From Vibrio maritimus (lineage in GTDB: Bacteria; Pseudomonadota; Gammaproteobacteria; Enterobacterales; Vibrionaceae), in assembly GCA_003263775.1 (NCBI GenBank), contig JYJJ01000057.1, forward strand, positions 1-64,000: DNA of 64,000 nt. The letters are read 5' to 3'. Shown in pieces: positions 19,188-29,150 of this stretch. Numbering within the stretch: the stretch's first letter is position 1; each line of letters starts with the position of its first letter. Both the position numbers and the translations under genes were made by a program. The notes below the pieces were generated by a model that made no database searches, was not told the origin of the DNA, and saw nothing but the letters and a program-made list of their open reading frames with translations.

Positions 19188-19236
19188 TTGATTTTCGTCA
19201 ATTGTTTCCAGTTTTTTCGTTTGTAACATGCCTGTG
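19188..19236 (+). promoter_or_regulatory. predicted class II FNR-dependent promoter of dmsABC
   Basis: TTGATTTTCGTCAA (19188-19201) matches the FNR consensus TTGAT-N4-ATCAA at 9 of 10 positions. A -10-like TAACAT lies at 19224-19229, which puts the start site near 19236 and the FNR box centre at about -41.5, the class II position. The dms operon is FNR-activated in enterobacteria, so anaerobic induction fits. Confidence 0.65.
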
Positions 19237-19267
19237 ATGATGCATAACTATAACTGAGCATGTCTAT

Positions 19268-21713
19268 ATGAATAATAAATTGAAGCAATTATTGACGCCG
19301 TCGTTGACGCGTCGAGGATTCATCAAATCCTCGTCGGCCATCGGTGGTCTCGCGGCAGCGACAAGTGCCATCTCTCTCCCCTTCAAATCTGCACACGCAG
19401 AAACCCAATCAGCACCAAGCGATGAAAAGGTTGTTTGGAGCGCTTGTACTGTTAACTGTGGTAGTCGATGCCCATTGCGCATGCACGTCGTCGATGGCGA
19501 GATCAAATGGGTCGATGCGACAATACCGGTACCGATAACTACGCCAACAAAGATGTTCAAGTTCGTGCGTGTTTGCGTGGTCGCTCAATGCGTCGCCGTG
19601 TTTACAATCCTGACCGTCTGAAATACCCAATGAAGCGTATTGGTAAGCGTGGTGAAGGTAAGTTTAAGCGCATCTCTTGGGATGAAGCTTACACAGAGAT
19701 CGTCAATAGCCTAGATCACATCAAAAAAGAATATGGCAACGAAGCGATTTATCTGAACTATGGTACGGGCACGCTTGGCGGCACGGTCACTAAGTCTTGG
19801 CCTCCAGGTAAGTCTCTGATCGCTCGTTTGATGAACCTAACCGGTGGTTATCTGAATCACTATGGTGACTATTCGACAGCACAGATTGCGAAAGGCCTTA
19901 GCTATACCTACGGTGGCTGGGCTAACGGTAACTCTTTCTCAGATACTGAAAACAGTAAGCTGATCGTTCAGTTTGGTAACAACCCAGCTGAAACGCGCAT
20001 GTCCGGCGGCGGTTTGATCCACCACTTAATTGAGAGCAAAGCGAAATCGAACGCGCGCATGATCATGATTGATCCGCGTTACAACGATACTGCAGCTGGC
20101 CACGAAGATCAGTGGATCCCAATTAAACCGGGTACGGATGCGGCCTTTATTGCTGCGATGGCGCATGTCATGATCAAAGAAGACTTGGTTGACCAAGCGT
20201 TCCTAGACAAATACTGCGTCGGCTACGAGAGAAGACCCTGCCAGCTTCAGCACCAGCCAACAGTGACTACAAGTCATACATTCTTGGTCTTGGTGAAGAT
20301 GGCATCGAGAAGACGCCTGAATGGGCTGCACCGATTACCGGTATTCCTGTCGATATCATTATTCAGACGGCTCGCGAAATCGGTTCAACCAAACCGTGTG
20401 CCATCTATCAAGGTTGGGGTCTGCAACGTACTCAAAACGGTGAGATTGCATCGCGCGCTATTGCTATGCTGGCACTACTAACGGGTAACTTAGGTATTCA
20501 TGGCGGCGGCTCTGGTGCTCGTGAGTCGGATTACAACATTCCGTTTGTTCGTTTCCCGACTCTTGAAAACCCAGTTCAAACCTCTATCTCTATGTTCCTT
20601 TGGACAGATGCCATCGTGCGTGGCCCAGAAATGACGGCAACTCGCGACGGGGTGCGCGGGAAAGATAAGCTTGATGTGCCAATTAAGTTCATCTGGAACT
20701 ACGCAGGTAACTGCATCATCAACCAGCACTCTGATATCAACCGTACCCACGACATCCTACAAGATGACAAAGCGTGTGAGATGATTGTGGTGATTGATAA
20801 CCATATGACGTCTTCGGCGAAATACGCAGACATCATCCTGCCAGATTTGACCACGTCAGAGCAGGCAGACTTCTGTATGGATGGTAAAGCGGCGAACATG
20901 CCTTACTTCATCTTTGCAGACAAAGCGATTGAGCCTCAGTTTGAAGCGCGTAGCATTTACCAAATCTGCTCTGATCTAGCTGAGCGCATGGGTGTAGGTA
21001 AAGAGTTTACCGAAGGTCGCGATCAAGAAGGTTGGCTGCGTCATCTGTACGCGGAAACCTTGAAGCTAGACCCAACACTTCCAGATTTTGAAACGGTTCG
21101 CAAGCAGGGCATCGTTAAGCGCAGTGACCCGAATGGGCACTATGTGGCTTACCAAGCATTCCGTGAAGATCCAGAGAACAACCCGCTGACGACACCGTCT
21201 GGCAAGGTTGAGATCTATTCTGAAGAGCTAGCAAGACTAGCCACTGAATGGGAACTGCCTGAAGGCGATGTGATTCACCCGCTACCGATCTATGTAAGTA
21301 CGTCTGAAGGCTGGGACTCGCCTCTGCGCAACAAGTACCCGCTTCAATTGACCGGCTTCCACTTTAAAGCTCGCTGTCACTCAACTTACGGCAACGTTGA
21401 TGTGCTTAAGCAAGCGGCTCAGCAAGAGATGTGGATCAACCCTATGGATGCTGAACGTCGCGGAATCAAGAACGGCGATCGCATCAAGATCTATAACGAC
21501 CGTGGTGAAGTTCGAATCAACGCGAAAGTGACCCCGCGAATGATGCCTGGTGTTGTGGCATTGGGCGAGGGCGCTTGGTACGCACCAGATGGCAATAAGG
21601 TGGACCACAATGGTTCAATCAACGTGTTGACGTCGCAAAAGCCAAGTCCATTGGCGAAGGGCAACCCGCAACACACCAACCTTGTCGAAGTTCAACTGGT
21701 TAAAAAGGCGTAA
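19268..21713 (+). CDS. dmsA: DMSO reductase catalytic subunit (two frameshifts)
   Basis: A molybdopterin oxidoreductase of the DmsA type. It is exported by Tat (signal TRRGFIKSSSAIGG, residues about 15-28), has an N-terminal Cys cluster (SACTVNCGSRCPLR, then RACLRGRSMR) and the family TVNCGSRCPLRMHVVDGEI. Breaks near 19518 and 20228 each need one extra base (giving WVDADNTGTDNY and VGYDEKTLPASAP); the repaired length is 815 aa, as in E. coli DmsA. It reduces DMSO or other S- and N-oxides as a terminal acceptor, with DmsB and DmsC encoded directly downstream. The translation start has only a weak ribosome-binding site. Confidence 0.93.
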
Positions 21714-21723
21714 GGACTAACTC

Positions 21724-22338
21724 ATGAAACAATACGGTTTTTATATCGACTCGAGTAAGTGCACTGGCTGTAAAACCTGCCAGTTGTCTTGCAAAGACTT
21801 TAAAGATTTGGGTGTCGACCGCAGTTTTCGCCGAGTGTATGAATACGCTGGTGGCAACTGGGTAGAAGAGAATGGTACCTATCGTCAGGACGTGTTTGCT
21901 TACTACACCTCTATTGCATGTAACCATTGTGATGAGCCAGCGTGTGCCAAGGTGTGTCCATCTGGTGCAATGCACAAGCGTGAAGATGGTTTTGTCGTTG
22001 TTGATGAGAAAGTATGTATCGGCTGTAAACACTGTGCTAACGCGTGCCCATACGGCGCGCCTCAGTACAGCAAAGAAAAAGGCCACATGACCAAATGTGA
22101 CGGCTGTTTTGAGCGTGTTGCAGAGGGCTTCGAACCTATCTGCGTCGGCTCATGCCCGCTGCGAGCGTTGGAGTTTGGCCCGATTGCTGAGCTTCGTGCG
22201 AAATACGGCACCAATGCCGATGTAGCACCGCTTCCGTCTTCGTCACTGACGAAACCTAATATTGTGATCAAGCCAAACCGTCATGCGCGTCCAACTAATG
22301 ACACGACTGGTCACCTAGCAAACCCTAAGGAGGTCTAA
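21724..22338 (+). CDS. dmsB: DMSO reductase iron-sulfur subunit
   Basis: A 204-residue electron-transfer subunit carrying four [4Fe-4S] clusters. Cys groups are CTGCKTCQLSCKD, CNHCDEPACAKVCP, CIGCKHCANACPYG and CDGCFERV...CPLRALEFG. It passes electrons from DmsC to DmsA. It starts 10 bases after the dmsA stop and ends 1 base before the dmsC ATG. The length matches E. coli DmsB (205 aa). Confidence 0.96.
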   Translation: MKQYGFYIDSSKCTGCKTCQLSCKDFKDLGVDRSFRRVYEYAGGNWVEENGTYRQDVFAYYTSIACNHCDEPACAKVCPSGAMHKREDGFVVVDEKVCIGCKHCANACPYGAPQYSKEKGHMTKCDGCFERVAEGFEPICVGSCPLRALEFGPIAELRAKYGTNADVAPLPSSSLTKPNIVIKPNRHARPTNDTTGHLANPKEV

Positions 22339-22339
22339 G

Positions 22340-23182
22340 ATGGGATGGCATGAATGGCCTTTGATTTTCTTCACTGTATTTGCACAAACCGCGGTAGGTG
22401 CGTTTATTGTGATGGGTCTAATCACACTGTTTGGAAAAGCAGATGCGCATGTAAAAACAGGCATCACTCGTAACATGTTCTTTATCTGGGTGTTCATGGG
22501 ACTAGGCTTTATGGCCTCGACAATGCACTTGGGTAGCCCAATGCGCGCCATTAACGCGTTGAATCAAGTGGGAACTTCGTGGCTATCGCGCGAGATCTTG
22601 TTTGGTTCTATGTTCTTTGGCTTGGGTGGCATTTATTGGTTGCTGTCTATCATCAACAAGGGCAGCGAAGCGATTCGCAAAGGTCTGTTGGTGGCGGCAA
22701 TGGTGATTGGCGTGGTGTTTATGTACGCGATGACCAATGTGTACATTATTGATACAGTACCTACTTGGGATACGCCTTTTACCGGTCAATCTTTCGCACT
22801 AACGGCAGTGGTGTGCGGCGTGATGCTGTCACTTATTCTAATGCGTGGTGCGAAACTTGAATGTCCTAGACTTGGTAAGATAGCGGCGATTGTTGCATCT
22901 GTGGCAGGCCTAGCGCTTGTAATGACGACGATCTCTATGGTGGGTTCACTACCTAGCATCCATTCGGCAATCGTATCAGCCGCTGAGCTTGTGCCAAACA
23001 TGGCAGAAATTCAAAACCTACGCTTTGTGTTGGTGTTTGCTGGTATTGCTGCTTGGATTTGGGCAATGCGCTCTGAATCGCGCTCTATGCCAATCGCGGT
23101 GGTGGGCTTTGCCATGGTTATGGTTGCAGAGCTTATTGGTCGCAGCGTGTTCTTCGGTCTTCACATGACCGCAGGCATGTAA
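22340..23182 (+). CDS. dmsC: DMSO reductase membrane anchor subunit
   Basis: A 280-residue integral membrane protein with about eight helices. It begins MGWHEWPLIFFTVFAQTAVGAF, the conserved DmsC N-terminus, and contains MHLGSPMRAINALNQ and TSWLSREIL, typical of the family. It anchors DmsAB and oxidises menaquinol. AAGGAGG overlaps the end of dmsB and serves as its ribosome-binding site. Confidence 0.95.
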   Translation: MGWHEWPLIFFTVFAQTAVGAFIVMGLITLFGKADAHVKTGITRNMFFIWVFMGLGFMASTMHLGSPMRAINALNQVGTSWLSREILFGSMFFGLGGIYWLLSIINKGSEAIRKGLLVAAMVIGVVFMYAMTNVYIIDTVPTWDTPFTGQSFALTAVVCGVMLSLILMRGAKLECPRLGKIAAIVASVAGLALVMTTISMVGSLPSIHSAIVSAAELVPNMAEIQNLRFVLVFAGIAAWIWAMRSESRSMPIAVVGFAMVMVAELIGRSVFFGLHMTAGM

Positions 23183-23189
23183 TGAGTGA

Positions 23190-23216
23190 GGAGGGTAGGC
23201 GCTTGTGCCTGCCCTC
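23190..23216 (+). terminator. hairpin after dmsC without a T run
   Basis: Imperfect arms GAGGGTAGGC and GCCTGCCCTC with a small loop, 8 bases after dmsC. With no U-tract it may act as an mRNA 3' stabiliser or weak attenuator between dmsABC and the chaperone gene rather than a terminator. Confidence 0.4.
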
Positions 23217-23263
23217 TATTACACTCAACTTTATTGTTTAGAATAACTTGGTAATCTCAGTTC

Positions 23264-23872
23264 ATGTCACAATCAGACGTTATTGATCTTCAAAGCCTAC
23301 AGACCATGGCCAAAGTGTTTGGCTCACTCTTGTACTTCCCGCTTACTGATAGCAACAACCAAACTTTGATTAAAGCTCTGTCGGAAGATGAAGCGCTGGA
23401 GAACAGCGACATTCAAGCTTGGTGTAAAACAGCTCAAACCGAACTGCCAGACGCATTAAACCAGGACTTCTTCTTACTGTTTGAAGGAGGAGAAGTGATG
23501 TTGGCGCCACCTTGGGGCTCTGTGTACACCGACAAAGAAGAAGTGATCTTTGGTGACAGTACCGTTGCGTATCGCCAGTTTTTGCGTGATCACGGTATTG
23601 AGCTTGATACCGGCATGCGTGAGCCAGAAGACCAAATTGGTTTGATGTTGTTTGCGGTTAGCCAACTTATCGAGCAACAGCAAGATGTTGAAACGGTTAA
23701 AACGTTATTGACTGAGCACTTGCTCACTTGGTGTTACCGCTACTTTGAATTGGTACAACAGCATGCCAAAACCCAAAGCTACAAACAGCTCGCAGGCTTG
23801 GTTTCTCTATGGTGTGAAGTCGTACAGGATGTGCTCGACATTACGCCTAATGCTGTGAAGCTGTATCGTTAA
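23264..23872 (+). CDS. dmsD: TorD/DmsD family molybdoenzyme chaperone
   Basis: A 202-residue all-helical TorD-family protein, with motifs FGSLLYFPLTD, LNQDFFLLFEGGEVMLAPPWGSVYTDKEEV and DHGIELDTGMREPEDQIGLML. These chaperones bind the Tat signal of DmsA-type enzymes and hold export until the Mo cofactor is in place. Its position after dmsABC makes DmsA the likely client. The symbol dmsD is given from context; TorD-like is equally correct as a family name. Confidence 0.85.
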   Translation: MSQSDVIDLQSLQTMAKVFGSLLYFPLTDSNNQTLIKALSEDEALENSDIQAWCKTAQTELPDALNQDFFLLFEGGEVMLAPPWGSVYTDKEEVIFGDSTVAYRQFLRDHGIELDTGMREPEDQIGLMLFAVSQLIEQQQDVETVKTLLTEHLLTWCYRYFELVQQHAKTQSYKQLAGLVSLWCEVVQDVLDITPNAVKLYR

Positions 23873-23900
23873 AAAATACACCCATCTATGGTGAGAAATT

Positions 23901-24464
23901 ATGAGTCGTGATGAGCAATACGTAAAAGCCTATATGGAGCACAAGACGATAAGCCGCCGCGGTTTGTTTCGCGCTCTGACAAATGGCGCGACTCGTAATC
24001 CGGCTGAAACTGATGACTCCCTTGCGTCAAAGTTGAATGCTGAAAAGGTAGTTAGAGTGCTACCAAGACCGCCAAAAGCAATTGACGAGGTACTGTTTCA
24101 GCAAATCTGCGACGGCTGTGGTGAATGTCAAAAGGCTTGCCCTGAACAGGTCATCTCTATTGAAGGTGGGTTAGCGCAGCTAACGCTGGACTATGGGTAT
24201 TGCAGTCAGTGTGGGGAGTGCGGTAAAAGCTGCCCAACGGGCGCGTTGCATGGAAGTGTGCTGGATAATGGCTTGCGACCGAGCTTCTCAGAAAGCTGCC
24301 AAAACGCACTTTTTGGTGATTGTTACTTGTGTCAGGAAGCATGTCCTCAAGACGCCATAGAACTGGAAGACTTGAGTTTACCTACCGTCAGTGAAAGTAA
24401 GTGCGATGGATGCGGGCGTTGCAAGCAGGGCTGCCCATTTTCATCCATCGCTCTATCTTTATAA
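23901..24464 (+). CDS. NapF-like ferredoxin-type protein
   Basis: A 187-residue cytoplasmic protein with four Cys clusters: CDGCGECQKACP, CSQCGECGKSCP, a C..C-C CYLCQEACP group and CDGCGRCKQGCP. The N-terminus has the NapF-type SRRGLFRAL. NapF helps load iron-sulfur or Mo cofactors onto NapA. Here, placed 28 bases after the dmsD-like gene with no nap genes in sight, it probably serves DmsA (inference). It is convergent with dbpA, 19 bases apart. Confidence 0.82.
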   Translation: MSRDEQYVKAYMEHKTISRRGLFRALTNGATRNPAETDDSLASKLNAEKVVRVLPRPPKAIDEVLFQQICDGCGECQKACPEQVISIEGGLAQLTLDYGYCSQCGECGKSCPTGALHGSVLDNGLRPSFSESCQNALFGDCYLCQEACPQDAIELEDLSLPTVSESKCDGCGRCKQGCPFSSIALSL

Positions 24465-24483
24465 AGCAGGGGCTCTATAAACG

Positions 24484-25865
24484 TTACGATTTGATAATAC
24501 GAGCGCGGAAGTTACGCCCCTTCATCTTACCGTTGGTGATTTTACCCAGCGCTTTCTTAGCAATCGATGTTTCCACTGCAACATAAGCGCTCATTGGGAA
24601 CATGTTTATCTTACCAATCTGGTTGCCTGACAGAGTCTTGTCGCCCGTCAATGCGCCTAGAATATCGCCAGGACGCAGTTTTTGCTTCTTACCACCTTGG
24701 ATCTGAATCGTGGTCATCTTTGACTGATAAGGGCGGTTTGAAGACGCTGGTGGCAGCGTGCTTGGTTCAATAGGCATATCTAAGTACTCATCGATACGCG
24801 CCACACGATAGAACTCTTTCTCACTGTAGAAGCTAAATGCCAAGCCTTTGTTACCTGCACGGCCAGTACGACCGATACGGTGTACATGCACTTCTGGGTC
24901 ACGTGATAGCTCGTAGTTGAATACGGCGTCTAGGTTGTCAACATCAAGACCACGTGCAGCAACATCGGTTGCGACTAGGATAGAGACACTCTTGTTGGCA
25001 AACTGAACCAGCGCTTGGTCACGGTCACGTTGCTCTAGGTCGCCGTGAATATCGATGACACTAAAGCCGCGATGATGAAGTTCATCAGCCACGTTTTGCA
25101 CTTCTTTTTTAGTGTTGCAGAACACAACCGCAGACTCTGGTTGGTGTGTCAGTAATAGATTCTCTAGCGCGTTGTCACGATCTTCTGTGGTATCAGTCTG
25201 ATAGAAGAACTGCTTGATGCTTGAATGATCGTGCTTGCTCTCGACCTTCACAATCTCTGGCTGTTTCATAACCGTTGATGCAATAGTTTGAATCTGCTCT
25301 GGGAACGTTGCACTAAATAGTAGCGTTTGACGATCTCGTGGCGCTTCACCAATGATGGCATCAAGCGCGTCTTTAAAGCCCATTTCCAGCATGCGATCGG
25401 CTTCATCCAACACCAATGTATTGAGCTCTTCGAGGTTGATGCGACCTTTTTCAAGGTGATCAAGGATACGACCTGGTGTTCCGACGAGAATGTGTGCACC
25501 GTGCTCCAGGGAGCCAATTTGAGGCCCCATTGGCATACCACCACAAAGCGTTAGCACTTTAATGTTGTGGATACCACGAGCGAGGGTACGGATTTCTTTT
25601 GCAACCTGGTCAGCAAGCTCACGCGTTGGGCAAAGAACCAATGATTGCACGCGAAAGCGCTTTACCTTGAGGTTTGCAAGTAGGCCAAGTGAGAATGCCG
25701 CCGTTTTACCTGAACCGGTTTTTCCTTGACCGATGATGTCTTTGCCATCAAGGATTTTTGGTAGTGAGTCTGCTTGAATTGGGGTCATTTTGGTGTAGCA
25801 AGGCTATCCAAAGTGCTCAGTAATTCAGTAGGTAGATTTAGTGTGGAAAATGCCGGAGTGGTCAC
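24484..25865 (-). CDS. dbpA: ATP-dependent RNA helicase DbpA (one frameshift)
   Basis: A DEAD-box helicase acting in 50S subunit assembly. It has Q motif MTPIQ, Walker A GKTGSGKT, VLDEADRM, LLFSATFP and HRIGRTGRAG, and a C-terminal RNA-binding domain (GKKQKLRPGDILGALTGD, MSAYVAVE) that recognises 23S rRNA hairpin 92. The first 24 residues lie in another frame: a GTG at 25865 begins VTTPAFSTLNLPTELLSTLD, and one missing base near 25796 separates it from YTKMTPIQ. Repaired length is 460 aa (E. coli 457). The start is set by TGAGGA upstream of the GTG. Confidence 0.94.
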
Positions 25866-25985
25866 GAGGTATCCTCAGTCAGCGTTAGGGAGCGAGTATT
25901 ATCAACATTATGGTCGATGTTACCAGCAAAAACATGGCTGACTGGGGACATTTAACCAGCGAAGTGGTTAAGTTGGGATTGAGGG

Positions 25986-26456
25986 TTACGCAGGTTGCGC
26001 CGTTCTCATCCAGTCACGGTACTCATCTGCGCCGTCTTCACCTTCAGCAGGAGACCATGGTGCGAAATCTTCTTGAGGAGTTGGAATGTACGCACCTTCT
26101 TTGATTTCGAGGCCGACAGTGCCAGACTCCATACATGCATAACCGTGCCAAGTACCTGGTGGGATCTCGATAGCGCGGTTGGTTTCTGGAGATAGGCTGT
26201 GTCGCTGAGTCACGTTGCCCTCGTCATCGAAAATAAGTAGGTCGAGTTGGCCTTTGAGTACCAAAAACAGCTCCCACTTGTGCTCTTCAGTGTGACGGTG
26301 TGGGCGCATATAAGTTTCTGGCTCAGTTGAGATGAATAGGCGTTGTACACCTGCGTCCAATTGTTCGTGTAGATTATGGTGGCTACGCTTGCGCGGTGCT
26401 TGTTTCGCGTTTTCAGAAAACGTGTCGAAGTCTTGGTTACTGATGATTTTCAACAT
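25986..26456 (-). CDS. WbuC family cupin-fold metalloprotein
   Basis: A 156-residue cupin. The metal-binding pattern is RPHRHTEEHKWELFLVLKG (His/His/Glu) with IPPGTWHGYACME (later His). It matches the WbuC family often found in O-antigen or sugar loci, where the function is unclear. No polysaccharide genes lie nearby. The ATG at 26456 gives the usual MLKIISNQDFD start; the longer frame to 26504 has no ribosome-binding site. Confidence 0.8.
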   Translation of the reverse strand: MLKIISNQDFDTFSENAKQAPRKRSHHNLHEQLDAGVQRLFISTEPETYMRPHRHTEEHKWELFLVLKGQLDLLIFDDEGNVTQRHSLSPETNRAIEIPPGTWHGYACMESGTVGLEIKEGAYIPTPQEDFAPWSPAEGEDGADEYRDWMRTAQPA

Positions 26457-26683
26457 TGCTTTTACTTTATTGGTTGGTGTGCCGTTATTGTACAGTGGCA
26501 ACAAAAAAGTTCAGTACAAAAATAGCGCTATCGTCCGAGTGGCGTTAAGTTTTAGAAAAAACCATGAAAAACGTAGGCAAAATGTGATTGCAGTTCCAGA
26601 GATGACTAAAAAAGCTGTACGATCTGATCAGAATGGTATGATGCCAAAGCATCGGAGTGTCTTAAACGTAAGGTGGAACAGCA

Positions 26684-26857
26684 GTGGAAGCAGTGATCAG
26701 CCAATTAAAAAAAGACTTTTACGCGCACCTTCAATCTTCAAATGGTGCTAGCGCATCGAGTAACTCGAAAACCATGTCTTTGCTAACAAAAGAAGAGTTG
26801 GCAGAGCTGGAAAACGTTTGGGTACAGCTTGCAGTATGGAAGCAAAAGCAAGCATAA
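26684..26857 (+). CDS. small conserved-looking hypothetical protein
   Basis: A 57-residue frame starting with GTG and preceded by AAGGTGG at the proper spacing. It reads MEAVISQLKKDFYAHLQSS, then a Ser/Asn-rich linker, then a helix (LLTKEELAELENVWVQLAVW). An independent terminator follows 27 bases after the stop, and a promoter-sized gap precedes it, so it has the layout of a real monocistronic gene. Function is not recognised. Confidence 0.6.
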   Translation: MEAVISQLKKDFYAHLQSSNGASASSNSKTMSLLTKEELAELENVWVQLAVWKQKQA

Positions 26858-26883
26858 TCAGCGTATTAACTCCAAAAAATTCT

Positions 26884-26914
26884 AAGCCCTGAGTGATTCA
26901 CTCGGGGCTTTTTT
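26884..26914 (+). terminator. rho-independent terminator
   Basis: Arms AAGCCCTGAGT and ACTCGGGGCTT (one G-T pair) are followed by TTTTTT. It ends the transcript of the 57-residue gene. Confidence 0.85.
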
Positions 26915-27021
26915 CATTTTACAAAAGCACTAAATGTTATAATATAACATTTTTCTTGGTGATCTTATTGTTGAAAAGTGCGGTATTAGCCCCCATAGTT
27001 CCCATATTGGAGAAACAGACT

Positions 27022-27668
27022 ATGGCTGAGATAAGCTCACTGATAGCCTCAGAAAATCTAGTAGGAAATACGATGCGGAAGTACGTGCCAGAATACAATT
27101 AAAAGTCGGTGCAAAAAGCGACATCGATGCGGAAATGCTCTCTTTTCGCGGCTTAGAGACCGACAAAGAACACGTTGCTATTATCTTTAAAGCAGCAGAC
27201 AAAGACCAAGCGCTACCTCTAGTGAGAATGCACTCCGAATGTTTGACGGGGGATGTATTTCACTCGTCTCGCTGTGACTGTGGTGAACAGCTTGAAGAGA
27301 CCATTCAAAAGATGGGGCGTGAAGGTGGCATCATTTTATACTTGCGCCAAGAGGGGCGTGGTATTGGTTTGTACAACAAGCTAGATGCCTACAAGCTTCA
27401 GTCTGAAGGTATGAACACATACGAAGCGAACAATCATCTTGGGTTTGGTGATGATTTACGAGATTTCACCGAAGCGGCACAAATGCTCAAAGCATTAGAC
27501 ATTTACTCAATTCGCTTAGTGACCAACAATCCAAAGAAAATCCGTGAGCTGCGCGAACATGGCATAAACATCGAAGATGTCGTTAACACCAGTGCTCACG
27601 TGAAAGATGGCAATGAAAATTACTTAAAGGCTAAAGTGTCACACGGTAAGCATCACCTTGAGCTGTAG
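27022..27668 (+). CDS. GTP cyclohydrolase II (RibA family) (one frameshift)
   Basis: A RibA-family enzyme converting GTP to the first riboflavin precursor. Zinc ligands are in [15 protein letters not shown] and the catalytic region is [15 protein letters not shown], ending with [16 protein letters not shown]. The N-terminal 18 residues are in another frame; one missing base near 27069 restores [20 protein letters not shown], total 215 aa. It differs from the main RibA pattern (RQEGRNIG) and may be the second RibA paralogue of Vibrio. It lies just upstream of the Fur-box imelysin cluster, fitting the frequent link between flavins and iron (inference). Confidence 0.88.
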
Positions 27669-27691
27669 AACATATTGTTAAGCACTTGAAT

Positions 27692-27720
27692 AAAAAACCT
27701 CACTTACGTGAGGTTTTTTT
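27692..27720 (+). terminator. rho-independent terminator after the ribA-like gene
   Basis: AAAAAACCTCAC and GTGAGGTTTTTTT form a strong hairpin with a T run. The poly-A before it could make it bidirectional. Confidence 0.9.
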
Positions 27721-27771
27721 GTATTCGGTGTTGAAAATAAATTGTAACTAGGTATTATCGCGGTTGATAGT

Positions 27772-27790
27772 GTTAATGATAATAATTCGC
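27772..27790 (+). promoter_or_regulatory. Fur box upstream of the imelysin cluster
   Basis: GTTAATGATAATAATTCGC matches the 19-bp Fur consensus GATAATGATAATCATTATC at 15 positions and lies 39 bases before the imelysin start. The downstream genes are an iron-regulated family, so iron repression by Fur is likely. Confidence 0.7.
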
Positions 27791-27828
27791 ACTAAATAAT
27801 AAGAATTAAGCTCAACAAGGATGCTTTC

Positions 27829-29087
27829 ATGAATGTAACGACCGCAGTGAAGGGCGCAATTGCCGCCTCGTTTCTTATCACCTCTACTTCTGCTTTCTCA
27901 GCAGTCACTAAAGATCAAGTTGTTGATCACTACGCTGATCTTGCTCATGCCGTGTTTACTGATGCGCGTATCACCGCGCAAGAGCTAGACACATCAATTA
28001 ACACATTTTTGGCTTCGCATCGGAAAAAGGCCTTGCTGACGTGAAACAAGCTTGGCTTGCTTCACGTGTGCCATACCAGCAAACAGAAGTGTTCCGTTTT
28101 GGTAACGCGATTGTTGATGACTGGGAAGGTCAGCTTAATGCTTGGCCTCTTGATGAGGGACTTATCGACTACGTAAGTAGTGACTATCAATACGAACTTG
28201 GCAATGAAGGTGCACAGGCGAACATCGTTGCTAACAAAACGCTTAAGATCGGTGCAACGACATTAGATGTTGCAAGTATTACTCCTCAATCGATTGCTGA
28301 CCTTAACGAAGTCGGCGGCTCAGAAGCCAATGTGGCGTCTGGCTACCACGCCATTGAGTTTCTATTGTGGGGACAGGACCTGAACGGTACTAATGCAGGT
28401 GCTGGTGAGCGTCCTTATACCGATTACGTTGTTGGTGAAGGTTGTACCAATGGTAATTGTGAGCGTCGTGCTGAGTACCTAAAAGCGGCTTCAACTCTTC
28501 TGATTCAAGATCTGCAGTGGATGGAAAAGCAATGGTCTGCATCTGAAAAAGATAACTACCGTGCAGAGCTTCTTGCTGACAAAGCGGACAACGGTCTTCG
28601 TAAAATGCTATTTGGTATGGGCTCGCTATCGCTGGGTGAACTTGCTGGTGAACGTATGAAGGTGGCACTAGAGGCGAACTCAACAGAAGATGAGCATGAT
28701 TGCTTCTCTGATAACACTCACAACTCTCACTACTATAACGAACAGGGCATCTACAACGTCTACACCGGTACCTATGTACGCGCTGACGGCACTCTCGTTG
28801 ATGGTCCAAGCATTGCTAACCTAGTAGAGCAAAAAGATAAGACGGCAGCGAAAGAGATTCAAAAGCAGTTTGATCTGGCTCGTGCTCAAGTAGGCAAACT
28901 TGTTACTTCTGCTGAAAAAGACAACCAGTACTTCGACCAACTGATCGCTTCAAACAACCCACAAGGCAACAAGCTTGTGAACGAGACGATTATTGCGCTT
29001 GTTGCTCAAACAGGTTCAATCGAACGCGCTGCGGGTATTGTGGGCATTGATAGCCTTAGCCCAGACACAGCTGATCACGAGTTCTAA
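27829..29087 (+). CDS. imelysin family protein, IrpA-like (one frameshift)
   Basis: An exported imelysin (peptidase M75) family protein, with a signal peptide at residues 1-25 (AIAASFLITSTSAFSA) and the family GxHxxE motif in SGYHAIEFLLWGQDLNG. The frame breaks near 28016; one base restores LASASEKGLADVKQAW, total 419 aa. Family members are iron-regulated periplasmic or outer-membrane proteins, and no protease activity is proven. It is the first gene of a four-gene run with a Fur box upstream. A similar cluster with irpA is known on V. cholerae chromosome 1 (from memory). Confidence 0.9.
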
Positions 29088-29150
29088 TCATAATAAAAAT
29101 CTGTGAAATGGGGCGATTGCCCCCTTTGTTGTTCTATTTGTGAGTGCTGT

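Noticed and set aside
23190..23216. True rho-independent terminator after dmsC.
   Set aside because: The stem lacks a T run, so it was listed only as a low-confidence hairpin.
26915..27021. FMN riboswitch upstream of the RibA-like gene.
   Set aside because: The leader is only about 100 bases after the previous terminator and shows no RFN-element conserved segments.
28390..28809. 139-codon minus-strand open frame inside the imelysin gene.
   Set aside because: Shadow frame of a strongly supported coding region; low-complexity His/Arg/Tyr content and no ribosome site.
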